A stretch of DNA of 24,822 nt from an uncultured Bacteroidales bacterium (GCA_934717185.1 CAKUYQ010000037.1:1-24822); one strand, 5' to 3'. Positions 14,953 to 23,703 are shown, counted from the first letter of the stretch. The notes: generated by a model from the sequence alone, not told the origin. Made by a program: numbers and translations.

Positions 14953-16113
14953 TTACTTTTCTGATTTATCCTCATTCATAAAGAATTGGCAAAACTCTCT
15001 TAACTGCTGTTGCATTTGTTCCTGTGGAATCAATATGCGCTTATACTCAGCAATCATTGTCGGACTCATGCTGCGACTCATGGCATACTCAACAACCACC
15101 TTGTCGGCATCGGGGCATAAGATGATACCAATGGAGGGATTCTCGTTTGAACGCTTCACGTCACGGTCGAGAGCCTCCAAGTAAAACTCCAACTGACCAA
15201 GGTCGCGCGGATGGAATTTTGTTTTCTTCAATTCCACTGCAACAAGAGCTTGAAGTCCACGATGAAAAAACAGCAAGTCTGCCTTGAATGAAGAAGCGCC
15301 TACATTCAAACGGTACTCTTGATCCATAAAGATAAAGTCCTTACCCAATTCAAGAATAAACTGCTTCATGTGTTCTATCAGTCCATGCTTCAGCTTCGAC
15401 TCGCTATGTTTCTTAGGCAAGTTGAGGAAATCCACAAAGTAAGTATCTTTGAACATTATCGGAGAGTTGGGATAAGTTTCAAGCAAACCTTTCGACAGAT
15501 TTGTCTTGTTACTCAATAACGCTGAATACGTCTGGTTCGATATACAACGTTGCAGTTCGCGTACAAACAAATGCTCTTTATGGGCATAAAGAATGTAGAA
15601 CAAGCGCTCTTCCACGCTTTTACACCTGCACAATATCTCAATATGGTTTGTCAAAGTTGTTAGTGTCAAGATGTTGGGCATTTGTCCAGTTTGTGATTGG
15701 ACAATTTGTGCAGTTTCTGACTGCACAATTATAGCCTCTCTTTGCTTAAATCCTATTTGTGCAGTTTCCGACTGCACAAATTTATCCGTCATGTATTTTC
15801 TTACAGCCGCAGCAAAAACTTCAGATGAATATTCATCATAAAACATCACCATGTTGTAAATATTTCTCTTGCTAAAGCCTTTGATATCAGGACGAGTGGA
15901 ACGAATATATTCAGACAGTTGGGTTACAACTTTACTTCCCCATTCCTCATTTTTCAGTTTCTTTGAAACATAGCCACCAACATACCATGCACAAAGCAGA
16001 GATTGTTCATTGACTACACGTGATGCCGTACTTCTATGCTGTACTATTATATTCACCACTTCCGTAAATTCTCGTTCTTGGGAAGAGCTTATCAAATTCT
16101 TATTAATACTCAT
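14953..16113 (-). CDS. DUF1016 (YhcG-like) PD-(D/E)XK nuclease
   Basis: A 386-residue DUF1016 family protein. The N-terminal DUF1016_N domain (about residues 15-110) is recognisable by LLCAWYVGGYVSKK and the RPDIKGFSKRNIYNMVMFY motif. The C-terminal domain has a PD-(D/E)XK site: D279 (FKADLLFF), E294 and K296 (AVELKKTKF), with DLGQLEFYLEALDRDVK downstream. Between them is a short linker with repeated VQSETAQI units encoded by palindromic DNA. DUF1016 proteins are common near type I systems and in defence islands; the family is a predicted Holliday-junction-resolvase-like nuclease. It lies five bases after the DUF262 gene and eight before hsdS, so it is co-expressed with the restriction enzymes. 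Its exact role is unknown. Confidence 0.9.
   Translation of the reverse strand: MSINKNLISSSQEREFTEVVNIIVQHRSTASRVVNEQSLLCAWYVGGYVSKKLKNEEWGSKVVTQLSEYIRSTRPDIKGFSKRNIYNMVMFYDEYSSEVFAAAVRKYMTDKFVQSETAQIGFKQREAIIVQSETAQIVQSQTGQMPNILTLTTLTNHIEILCRCKSVEERLFYILYAHKEHLFVRELQRCISNQTYSALLSNKTNLSKGLLETYPNSPIMFKDTYFVDFLNLPKKHSESKLKHGLIEHMKQFILELGKDFIFMDQEYRLNVGASSFKADLLFFHRGLQALVAVELKKTKFHPRDLGQLEFYLEALDRDVKRSNENPSIGIILCPDADKVVVEYAMSRSMSPTMIAEYKRILIPQEQMQQQLREFCQFFMNEDKSEK
15681..15781 (-). repeat. in-frame palindromic repeats in the DUF1016 gene
   Basis: Three related dyads lie in the linker region: TTGTCCA/TGGACAA (15682-15703), TTGTGCAGT/ACTGCACAA (15706-15728) and ATTTGTGCAGT/ACTGCACAAAT (15755-15781). 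Each has a five-base or slightly longer loop, and each encodes VQSETAQI or the variant VQSQTGQM on the minus strand. Confidence 0.8.
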
Positions 16114-16118
16114 ACTCC

Positions 16119-17930
16119 TTATTGTACTTTCTGTGGTTTATTGAATATAAAACGGCAGATACGTTTGGCTGCTTTCTGGTTTGCAGTTTCTATATCATCC
16201 TTGCCCCACTTATCAGATGTATATGAAGATAGTGCAGAAGCTATGCCAAATTGACTACCGACATAACCTTTCTTGTCTTGAACAAGAGTACCTTTCTTTG
16301 TCTTAAACCAATCCATACCAATATGCTTGTTGATATCTTCTTCAAGCAATATCTTATTACCAAGCAAGTTTACCATGTCGTCAAACTCCTCCTTGGTAAT
16401 TCCTGCATCATCACGAATGGCATCTATATTATGGCCACTGGCGGGCATAATATGTTCCACGTTCACTTTGTCTGGTATAAAATCAAAAGACAATCCATGT
16501 TCCTTTGCATAGATGTACTCATTGAGATATACCAAGATGTTTCTGTCGTATTCTTGGAGGTCGGCAATTACGTCCTCTTCATTCCATGTAGTACAGATAT
16601 GTGCATCAAAATCTGCTATGATAGCTTCTATCGGATATGATGGGTCTACCAATTTGAAGTTCTCATTGAACAGGAATGTCTTGAAATAGCGTGAGGAGAA
16701 ACCGAAATCACTTACTTCAAGAAGAGCAAATAGTCTAAGCAAACATTCCATTATTGAAGTGACACCCTGCTCAGAAAGTTCATCCTCAGGCACTCTGAAA
16801 AGATAAGATATGAGAAAGAGCTTGAAGTTTTCATTAAACTTCAATAGCAGCTTGGTAATTGGATAATCTTGTATCAAATTCCAAATTTTCAATATTCGGT
16901 TGAACTTTTCACATATTTCCATCGGGTCGTCCAATAGAGACGGATTTATCACAGTATAATACTTTCTTACACCAGGGGTGTTCAACTGTCCTTCTTCATA
17001 TTCATGTTTGTCGGCACGATTTATATACATAAACTGCTGAAGTACACTATCTATGTTTACCACTTTCTTTTGTGCCAATTCATCAGCTTGCCGTATAATC
17101 GGCTCCCATATACTTTTGAAATCAACTCCATCGGGGGCTTTAGAGAAAAGCTGGGCTGATATAATGTCGGCATCAGACAACGGCATACCTGTTGAGTTCA
17201 GCGAATTGAACATAGTTATAGCCTGTTCTATCTGCCAACTTTTAATTTCAATAATCTGGCACTTGTTCAAGAAACCATTTGCCAATACATCTAAATTGGA
17301 CTCTTGGTAAGTATGAAGTTTCTCGTAGAAAGATTTGAAATTTCTGAAGAAATTGGTGTACTTATTATCTTTCTGCTTTCGAGGAAATTTATATACTGCT
17401 TTCTCTGCGTCTGCAAAAGTCCGAGCTTCAATGATATTTTTCAACTCATCTTTATACAGTTCATTGATAGACACATTTTCCAAGATTTTTACACCTTTGG
17501 CTTTGTTCCAATCTTTTTCTATGTCTATCTGTTTTCTTACATCAGCACGATATAAAATCTCAAAAATGTAGTCTAAACTTTGCTGTAAACTTCTTTTCAA
17601 TCCTGCCGCTTCTTCTGTTTCCGCCATTGAACTCAAAACTTCTGTTATACGTAAGTGCATAGCTTTGAGCAAAAGCAAAAATGTTGTTGTTCTTTGCTGT
17701 CCGTCGATTAGATTCAAATATCCATCTTGTGAGCAATCAATAATGATAGTGCCGAAGAAATACGGATCTTCAGCGTCTTGGGCTATGTATGATTCTACAT
17801 CTTGCCAGAGTTTGTCACAATTTGTTGTGTTCCACGAATATGCCCTTTGGTATTCTGGAATACGAAAAATATCTGATTTCCTTAAATATACTCCAATAGT
17901 TTGGAGTTTTGGTTCTATTTCTTTAGCCAT
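16119..17930 (-). CDS. GmrSD-like DUF262/DUF1524 protein
   Basis: A 603-residue single-chain protein with an N-terminal DUF262 (GmrS/ParB-like) domain and a C-terminal DUF1524 (GmrD, His-Me finger nuclease) domain. Motifs seen: RIPEYQRAYSW at 23-33, DGQQRT at 76-81 (the nucleotide-hydrolysing site of DUF262), and VEHIMPAS with H493 followed by NLLGN at 521-525 and KKGT in the nuclease part. Enzymes of this design, such as GmrSD and BrxU, cut DNA containing modified cytosines and use NTP hydrolysis. It lies 11 bases after hsdM and five before the DUF1016 gene, making it an embedded member of the restriction operon. A plausible role is to attack phages whose base modification protects them from the type I enzyme; this is inference. 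Confidence 0.9.
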   Translation of the reverse strand: MAKEIEPKLQTIGVYLRKSDIFRIPEYQRAYSWNTTNCDKLWQDVESYIAQDAEDPYFFGTIIIDCSQDGYLNLIDGQQRTTTFLLLLKAMHLRITEVLSSMAETEEAAGLKRSLQQSLDYIFEILYRADVRKQIDIEKDWNKAKGVKILENVSINELYKDELKNIIEARTFADAEKAVYKFPRKQKDNKYTNFFRNFKSFYEKLHTYQESNLDVLANGFLNKCQIIEIKSWQIEQAITMFNSLNSTGMPLSDADIISAQLFSKAPDGVDFKSIWEPIIRQADELAQKKVVNIDSVLQQFMYINRADKHEYEEGQLNTPGVRKYYTVINPSLLDDPMEICEKFNRILKIWNLIQDYPITKLLLKFNENFKLFLISYLFRVPEDELSEQGVTSIMECLLRLFALLEVSDFGFSSRYFKTFLFNENFKLVDPSYPIEAIIADFDAHICTTWNEEDVIADLQEYDRNILVYLNEYIYAKEHGLSFDFIPDKVNVEHIMPASGHNIDAIRDDAGITKEEFDDMVNLLGNKILLEEDINKHIGMDWFKTKKGTLVQDKKGYVGSQFGIASALSSYTSDKWGKDDIETANQKAAKRICRFIFNKPQKVQ

Positions 17931-17941
17931 ATAAATTCTAT

Positions 17942-19372
17942 TTATTCATTAATATCTCCCAACAACTTCTCTAACTCACTCACCGCCTTGCTGATGCTTT
18001 GGCTCTGCTCCTTGATGCTTGCCATAAGTTCAACAAGTGTGTACTGTTCTTCCTCGCCACCTTGCTTTATCCATGTGATGTCGAGCGAAGTCTTGTCGCG
18101 AGCAATGAGTTCTTCAACGACGTATTTACGCCAACGACCCGATGGGTTGCTTTCGGCATTATAGGTCTCGACGCGGGCGTTGATATTCTCGGGATTGTAG
18201 CACTTAACGAAATCGTCAAGGTGGTGACGCTCCAGTTTGTTGGTGGCAAGGGTGTGTTTGATGTCCGTGCGGTAGTCGTAGTACCACACTTCTTTGGTAG
18301 GCTGCCCTTTAGTGAAGAACAGCACATTGGCTTTTACACCCTGTGCATAGAATATGCCTGTAGGAAGGCGGAGAATAGTATGTAGATTGAAGTCGGCGAG
18401 TAAGCGTTTGCGGATGGTTTCGCCAGCACCGCCCTCAAAGAGCACGTTGTCGGGCAATACCACGGCAGCACGACCGCCCACTTTCAGCATCAACATCATG
18501 TGCTGAAGGAAATTAAGTTGGTTGTTCTTCGTCTCTACATAAAAGTCGGGGCGATTGAGTTCCACAGAACCGGCAGGACGCTGACCAAAAGGCGGATTGG
18601 CAAGGATGACATCAACAAGCGTCTTTGGCTCACACTCCAAAGAATCTGCACAAGTGATGGGACTGCGGTCGGTGCCCACGCCATGCAAGTAGAGGTTCAT
18701 GGAGGCAAGTGTAACAACAAGTGAAGTGTTGTCAACACCATACAAGGCTTGGTTGCGCAGAAAATCGCGCTTTGCCTTGTCCTGCGACTGATGCTTCATA
18801 TAGTCGTAGGCAGCAAGAAGGAAACCACCTGTACCACAGGCAGGGTCGCAAACAGTCTCTCCAATCTGCGGACGTATGCAGTCTACCATAGCTTGAATAA
18901 GTGGGCGCGGTGTGAAGTACTGCCCTGCACCGCTCTTCTTGTCCTGTCCGTTGCGCTCTAAGATGCTTTCATAGATAGCACCTTTCACATCGGCATCCAT
19001 CACCAGCCACTGTTCCTCGTCAATCATGGTGATGACCTTCTTTAAGTAGACAGGCTTGTCTATCTTGTTCTGCGCCTTGGTATAGATTGTGCCAATGAGG
19101 TTGTCTTGTGCGCTGAGTACTTTCAGTGTGTCCTCATACTGCTTCAAGAGTTCCAACCCATCGAGAGCGACAAGTTCGCTCCATTGGTAGCCAGTAGGGA
19201 TAGCCGACTCTTCGCCAAACATCTCCACGTTTTCCGCATCCATTTTGAGGAAGAGCAAATAGGTGAGTTGCGTGATGTAATCGGTAAAGCCAATGCCTTG
19301 TCCTGCAAGTGTAGTGGCGAGGTTCCAAACTTTCTTGGTGAGCGACTGCTCGGTTGATATGTTGTTTGCCAT
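17942..19372 (-). CDS. hsdM: type I restriction methyltransferase subunit HsdM
   Basis: A 476-residue N6-adenine methyltransferase subunit. An N-terminal helical HsdM_N domain (residues about 10-130) precedes the methylase fold. The AdoMet-binding motif I is DPACGTGGF at 176-184 and the catalytic motif IV is NPPF at 259-262. The conserved SGAGQYFTPRPL motif (147-158) is also present, and the C-terminal coiled helix (MASIKEQSQSISKAVSELEKL) would contact HsdS. It begins two bases after the hsdR stop. All catalytic motifs are intact, so the locus should methylate its target. Confidence 0.97.
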   Translation of the reverse strand: MANNISTEQSLTKKVWNLATTLAGQGIGFTDYITQLTYLLFLKMDAENVEMFGEESAIPTGYQWSELVALDGLELLKQYEDTLKVLSAQDNLIGTIYTKAQNKIDKPVYLKKVITMIDEEQWLVMDADVKGAIYESILERNGQDKKSGAGQYFTPRPLIQAMVDCIRPQIGETVCDPACGTGGFLLAAYDYMKHQSQDKAKRDFLRNQALYGVDNTSLVVTLASMNLYLHGVGTDRSPITCADSLECEPKTLVDVILANPPFGQRPAGSVELNRPDFYVETKNNQLNFLQHMMLMLKVGGRAAVVLPDNVLFEGGAGETIRKRLLADFNLHTILRLPTGIFYAQGVKANVLFFTKGQPTKEVWYYDYRTDIKHTLATNKLERHHLDDFVKCYNPENINARVETYNAESNPSGRWRKYVVEELIARDKTSLDITWIKQGGEEEQYTLVELMASIKEQSQSISKAVSELEKLLGDINE

Positions 19373-19374
19373 TT

Positions 19375-22101
19375 TTATGCTGTTTTTCTTAATACTACAA
19401 AATTAAACAATGAGAGCAAGGCTTCATCCGCATTCTTCATATTTCCGAAAGCCGCTATCATCTGTGCCGCTTGTGTCTTGTCGTCCTCGCGAATATCGCG
19501 CACGGTGCAGGCTCCGTTGGCTGCGATGTAATCTACAATTTGGCTCATCAGTTGTTTCTGCCGGTCAGAAATATTACGATGCCATTGCCCGCACCATAAG
19601 TTAAAGTACTGTCGGGCGGTGGTGCATACGCAGTCCAACCGCTCTATTTGATGGAAAGCATAGCGCACCAACTGAATGATGTTGGTAAGCGCATCGCTTT
19701 CTTCCTTTTTGGTAGCACGACGCACACAGCCGGGACTGATGATGGCGTATGAGTTCCAAAGTTGTTTAGGACTGAACTTGTTATTCTCCAATTTCAGTTT
19801 GTTCTCCAAGTCCTTCAGCATGGCGTATGTAATGGGCGCACCCTCTTGATTGTAGAGTATACGCAACGCCTCAATTTCATCGCAATGCTCTCGGCAATAC
19901 TGCTCAAAAGCACTTGTCGTTTCCTTGGCTTCCTCCACCGAGAAGCCTTTTGAGATGAGCGTATCTTCACCTGGCATCAACGTGTTTACAAAGCCAGCAG
20001 CCAAAATAAGGATATATCGGCGCACATCGGCATGATTGGCAATGGGCGCAACAAGTCCCTTGCGCTCGCTATTTGGCTCATCAATGTTATAGTATGGCGG
20101 CAAGGTATTGTTCTCCAATGCTTGATAAATGCGTTGAGCGATATTCTCCATTGTTTCATTAGCCAAACGCTCAAACTCCTTGCGCTGGTCCTTGTCAGTC
20201 TTGTTGTGCAAGCGCGACAATGTGGCTGCCAAACGCTTTAGGTAGATGTCTGGCAAATTGCCGTGGGCTATGCGTTCAAGCAGTTCTTTCAGCGTGATGG
20301 TTTGGACATCTGGGCCTTCCACCATCGTAGGAATAGACTTGGCGTGTTCCGTCACTCCAACGGCATCTACCAAGAAGAAACAATCTTTACTAAAAGCATT
20401 GGGCGTAACGGCACGCAGTTGTTCATCGCCAATGGTGCGTACCCCACGACCTTTCATCTGAATGTAAAGCGGTTCTGACTCCACGTCACGCATGAACATT
20501 ACCACTTCGAGCGGTTTCACGTCCGTACCTGTGGCAACCAGCGTGCAAGTGACGGCAATGCGGAAGTCACGGTCGTTGCGGAACTGGCGTATCAGTTCGT
20601 TGCTATCTCCTGACGAATAGGTAATCTTCTGTACATAACGATTCATGTCGGCATTGGGGCAAACCTCGCAAAACACTTCCTTGGCTATGTTTGCAATGTT
20701 TGTGGCATGTACCTCGTTAAGGGCAAATATCAAAGTCTTGGGCAGATATGCAAAGTTCTTTTCACGCTGTGGGTCGTTGAACATTTCTTCGTAAACGGCA
20801 TCACGATAGGTAGTGAGAATGAGTTTAATCTGCGAGGGGTTGATGATACTGCGGTTCAACTCTGTTTTGGTATAGTTCTTCGTTTCACGATTGCTTACCT
20901 CCTCCGTCTTGCCCGTGTATCGCGTTTCCACTTTCACGTGTTCGCCTTTCAATATAGCACCACCATTCTCTGTGGCTTCCGTTTTGATGCGATAAACACG
21001 GTGGTCTACATTCACACCGTCCACAATACTCTTTTCGAGCGTATAGTTCACAATGCGGTTGTTGTTGAAAAACGCCATTGTTTCGGGAATGGGCGTAGCT
21101 GTCAAGCCAACCAACCGCGCCGTGTCGAAGTATTCGAGCACTTTGCGCCAGTTGCCGTAAATGCTGCGGTGGCACTCATCAATAATTATCATATCGAAGA
21201 AGTCATGCGGCAAGTTGGGATTGTCTGGCAATGTCACTTCGATTTCAGCATCTTCTGTGTCATCGTCGTCATTGTCCTCAATCGGTTCGCCTTTCAGCAA
21301 AGAGAAGAGCCGCTGAATGGTAGAGATAATGACATTACTGTCTGAGGGTATTTGGGCAGAGTGCAAGCGTTCCACCCCGAAAATAGTATTAAAGGCTTCG
21401 CCATTATCGGTCAGGCGGAAAGTACCAAACTCGTTTTCTGCCTGTTTGCCGAGATTGTTGCGGTCGACAAGGAACAGCACACGGCGCATATTGGTGTAAG
21501 AGAGCATACGATAGGCAGTCAAGCAAGCTGTGTAGGTTTTGCCTGCACCTGTGGCAAGCACCATGAGCGCACGGTTCTGCCCACTGCGGAAACTTTTCTC
21601 CAATTCCGTAATGGCTTCGTACTGGCAATCGCGCAATCCTTTCTTGCGCAAGGTGGGCAGTCCGGCAAAAGGGTCGTCAATGCCCAACAACTTTACTATT
21701 TCGCGAGGCGTATGTATGCGGTTCAGTTCGTCCCAGTCGGTATTTGTTTTGCGGTAATCCTCAAAAAGCACCACTTTGCCATTCGATTTATAGAGCATGG
21801 GCAAGGGTTTCATCCATGTCTGATAACAATTGGGCACACTCCGGGCATAAGTAGTAACTTGGTCGCTCACGCCTTGCGAACTGACATCCACTTCCTCACG
21901 CTTGGCTTCGAGCACACCAACCGCCTTGCCGTTGATGAACATGAAGTAGTCTGCCTCCTTGTTTCCTTTGAGCAGTCCTTCACGCACAGCCACAGCCGTC
22001 ATGGTAGGTTCATACTCGTCACGGTTGACAACTTGCCAACCTGCCTCATAGAACCATTGGTCTATCTTGATTCTTACCTTTTCTTCTGGTGTCATATGCA
22101 A
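19375..22101 (-). CDS. hsdR: type I restriction endonuclease/translocase subunit HsdR (EcoEI-like)
   Basis: A 908-residue restriction and translocation subunit. At the N-terminus is a PD-(D/E)XK nuclease with D51 (EADYFMF), E65 and K67 (VLEAKRE). The SF2 motor follows, with Walker A TGAGKT at 184-189, DECH in IIIDECHRSIYGNWRK, the LTATPI motif III and a motif VI-like QMKGRGVRT. The C-terminal part resembles the EcoEI R-domain that docks on HsdM. It is the first gene of the operon; an AGAGGG site precedes the ATG at 22101 (a second ATG lies two codons later). No lesion is visible, so restriction should be active. Confidence 0.96.
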   Translation of the reverse strand: MHMTPEEKVRIKIDQWFYEAGWQVVNRDEYEPTMTAVAVREGLLKGNKEADYFMFINGKAVGVLEAKREEVDVSSQGVSDQVTTYARSVPNCYQTWMKPLPMLYKSNGKVVLFEDYRKTNTDWDELNRIHTPREIVKLLGIDDPFAGLPTLRKKGLRDCQYEAITELEKSFRSGQNRALMVLATGAGKTYTACLTAYRMLSYTNMRRVLFLVDRNNLGKQAENEFGTFRLTDNGEAFNTIFGVERLHSAQIPSDSNVIISTIQRLFSLLKGEPIEDNDDDDTEDAEIEVTLPDNPNLPHDFFDMIIIDECHRSIYGNWRKVLEYFDTARLVGLTATPIPETMAFFNNNRIVNYTLEKSIVDGVNVDHRVYRIKTEATENGGAILKGEHVKVETRYTGKTEEVSNRETKNYTKTELNRSIINPSQIKLILTTYRDAVYEEMFNDPQREKNFAYLPKTLIFALNEVHATNIANIAKEVFCEVCPNADMNRYVQKITYSSGDSNELIRQFRNDRDFRIAVTCTLVATGTDVKPLEVVMFMRDVESEPLYIQMKGRGVRTIGDEQLRAVTPNAFSKDCFFLVDAVGVTEHAKSIPTMVEGPDVQTITLKELLERIAHGNLPDIYLKRLAATLSRLHNKTDKDQRKEFERLANETMENIAQRIYQALENNTLPPYYNIDEPNSERKGLVAPIANHADVRRYILILAAGFVNTLMPGEDTLISKGFSVEEAKETTSAFEQYCREHCDEIEALRILYNQEGAPITYAMLKDLENKLKLENNKFSPKQLWNSYAIISPGCVRRATKKEESDALTNIIQLVRYAFHQIERLDCVCTTARQYFNLWCGQWHRNISDRQKQLMSQIVDYIAANGACTVRDIREDDKTQAAQMIAAFGNMKNADEALLSLFNFVVLRKTA

Positions 22102-22129
22102 TTCCCTCTTTACATAATATAATATTATG

Positions 22130-22165
22130 CAAAGTTACTACTTATCAGTGAGAAACTTGCAAGGA
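22130..22165 (-). promoter_or_regulatory. promoter of the restriction operon
   Basis: On the minus strand, TAACTTTG (22130-22137) matches the Bacteroidetes -7 box TAnnTTTG, 28 bases from the hsdR ATG. A TTG about 22 bases further upstream, in CCTTGCAAG, could serve as the -33 element. Confidence 0.55.
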
Positions 22166-22257
22166 ATCGGCAAAGACTGACATCGTATGCTGAAAATCAG
22201 TAGTTTTCTATAGCTTCGTGTATAATCTTGGCAGGCCAAAAGAAAAGTCTATCACGG

Positions 22258-22303
22258 CTTGACTTTATTATCGCTCCATATATATGCGGTTATTAAAGTC
22301 AAG
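22258..22303. repeat. palindromic element copy 2
   Basis: A perfect 10-bp inverted repeat, CTTGACTTTA (22258-22267) and TAAAGTCAAG (22294-22303), encloses 26 bases with CATATAT and an inner CGC/GCG dyad. It matches copy 3 in the first 13 bases and copy 1 in architecture. Confidence 0.65.
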
Positions 22304-22379
22304 TTCAATGTAAGTGGATGGGGTGATTTCAAATACCCCCATCGCGCAACGAAGCTCAATGACATACATTCCAAAGGGA

Positions 22380-22445
22380 ATCGTTTCAACCGAACACCTT
22401 CAATATTCAACGTTACAAAATCAGGATAGCATCGGTTGAAACGAT
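22380..22445. repeat. 14-bp inverted repeat with 38-base loop
   Basis: ATCGTTTCAACCGA (22380-22393) and TCGGTTGAAACGAT (22432-22445) are perfect complements. Without a reading frame or poly-T tail it is not a normal terminator; a structured RNA, a small mobile-element remnant or a protein-binding site are all possible. Confidence 0.6.
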
Positions 22446-22717
22446 GTCATCCCATACGTTTTTGTTTGAAACATTTAGAAATGTCGTGTAAACAGAGGTT
22501 AAATACGTTAAATATCACCCTTTTAGGAAGTGAAAATACGGAATTAAGCCACTTTTCTATCTTTTCGTCAGCAACTTATTGATAATCAATGATGATTATA
22601 TGTTGCATCGGAAACTATTGTTTTAGGCTATCGCTAATTGATTTACATGTACAACACATAGAGGCGGTGTGCGTTGTTTAACGACTTTTCGTTAATCTCA
22701 TTTGTTGTCATAATTTT

Positions 22718-22945
22718 CTATTTTGCTTTTCCCTCATGAAGCTCATTCACAAGAAAATCGTAAACATAGCCTGGGCTTTGGTAATACAGAGAAGTTTTGT
22801 CATTTAGTAAGAGCTGATACGTTTCTGAATTCAAAACTGTAGAAAGAGCATCCTGCATTGTGGAGGTTTCTCCGTGTTGTATCAGCAGTATGGCAAGTTT
22901 TGTTACCATATCGTCTTTCATCATTATTTTCTCATCCACCATCAT
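22718..22945 (-). CDS. DUF3791 protein (distal copy)
   Basis: A 75-residue protein of the DUF3791 family, the last gene of a three-gene operon. The family pattern is visible: an N-terminal helix (KLAILLIQHGETSTMQDAL), then SLYYQSPGYVYDFLVNELHEGK, where the tyrosine-rich turn and final helix are typical. Its start overlaps the DUF3990 stop by 4 bases (ATGA). DUF3791 proteins are usually found beside DUF3990 genes and may be their partner or antitoxin; this is inference from gene order. Confidence 0.8.
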   Translation of the reverse strand: MMVDEKIMMKDDMVTKLAILLIQHGETSTMQDALSTVLNSETYQLLLNDKTSLYYQSPGYVYDFLVNELHEGKAK

Positions 22946-23418
22946 TTTACTCGTTTTAATAGTGATACCGCTTTTTCTGTTCCGAAGAAATACTGAATGG
23001 TCATTCCTTTCATGTATTTCAGTTTCTTCACAAGCGTTGGCAAATCTATCAACTGGTTTTCATATTTCCACAATTGAACTCCAACCCTGTCATCTGCTAT
23101 CGGACCAACAACTATATCATATTGATGAATTGGATCACCCGTCACATTGCTTCTGTTGGCAAGTATGAATTCAGCCCATTCTTCGCTATATTCTTTAAAA
23201 CGAAGAATTTGCAGCTTTTGCATTTCGCTTTCATCAACCTCATATTCCATAACTACAGGTTCTCCCTCTTGCAACTGCTCTGTTTTGATTCGTGCCATAT
23301 TCAAAGCTTGTTCAAAATCGGCTGAAAGATAAAAGCCATGTCCAAAATCCTTATTCGGTTTTGATTTCATCAAGTCAATAGCATCAAAGCTTTGGTTTGT
23401 CCCGTGATAAAGTTTCAT
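22942..23418 (-). CDS. DUF3990 protein, ADP-ribosyltransferase-like fold
   Basis: A 158-residue DUF3990 family protein. The N-terminal KLYHGTNQSF (residues 2-11) and the DFGHGFYLS segment (25-33) are the classic pattern of the ADP-ribosyltransferase/PARP-like superfamily, in which the histidine of the YHGT motif and a tyrosine bind NAD. The segment QYDIVVGPIADDRV is the other hallmark of the family. It is sandwiched between two DUF3791 genes, overlapping both by 4 bases. The likely role is a toxin or effector that modifies a host or phage target using NAD. Which residue acts as the catalytic acid is unclear from sequence alone. Confidence 0.82.
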   Translation of the reverse strand: MKLYHGTNQSFDAIDLMKSKPNKDFGHGFYLSADFEQALNMARIKTEQLQEGEPVVMEYEVDESEMQKLQILRFKEYSEEWAEFILANRSNVTGDPIHQYDIVVGPIADDRVGVQLWKYENQLIDLPTLVKKLKYMKGMTIQYFFGTEKAVSLLKRVK

Positions 23419-23639
23419 GCGATACCTCCTCCCAATTTATGGCAATATTCCGTCATTTCATCTACAGCCGATGCAAAGGATTGAGTATGCATATAGTCGT
23501 AATGACGTTCAACAAAACTAATGCCTTTATAACGCAGTAGATAGTTGAAAGCCTGCTTCAATGTCAAACCATGACGCTTGCCAAATTCCCTGACAAATAT
23601 CACGGTCCATTCTATCTTGTCATTTATATTGTATTCCAT
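23415..23639 (-). CDS. DUF3791 protein (proximal copy)
   Basis: A 74-residue DUF3791 family protein and the first intact gene of the operon. The shape resembles the distal copy: a helix (IEWTVIFVREFGKRHGLTLKQAFNYLL) then KGISFVERHYDYMHTQSFASAVDEM. The two copies are only distantly alike, so they are probably not recent duplicates and may contact different faces of DUF3990. It overlaps the DUF3990 start by 4 bases. Confidence 0.8.
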   Translation of the reverse strand: MEYNINDKIEWTVIFVREFGKRHGLTLKQAFNYLLRYKGISFVERHYDYMHTQSFASAVDEMTEYCHKLGGGIA

Positions 23640-23703
23640 TGCAATATTTTTTTGTTAGACCTATTGATTTGCCGAAATATTAAGAAGTTTCTCTGCTTCT
23701 ATC

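Larger units (their letters stand above)
22138..22717. other. intergenic region right of the restriction operon
   Basis: No gene is supported. It carries a GGCCAAAAGAAAAG motif (22235-22248), palindromic element copy 2 (22258-22303) and a 14-bp inverted repeat with a 38-base loop (22380-22445). The remaining AT-rich DNA up to the DUF3791 gene shows no long open frame. Confidence 0.5.

Noticed and set aside
20707..22122. Long plus-strand open frames opposite hsdR
   Set aside because: They are antisense shadows of the strongly conserved hsdR gene, with odd composition (rich in H, C, F and Q) and no recognisable motif.
22380..22445. CRISPR repeat or retron non-coding RNA
   Set aside because: There is only one repeat pair, no spacer array, no cas gene and no reverse transcriptase in the window.
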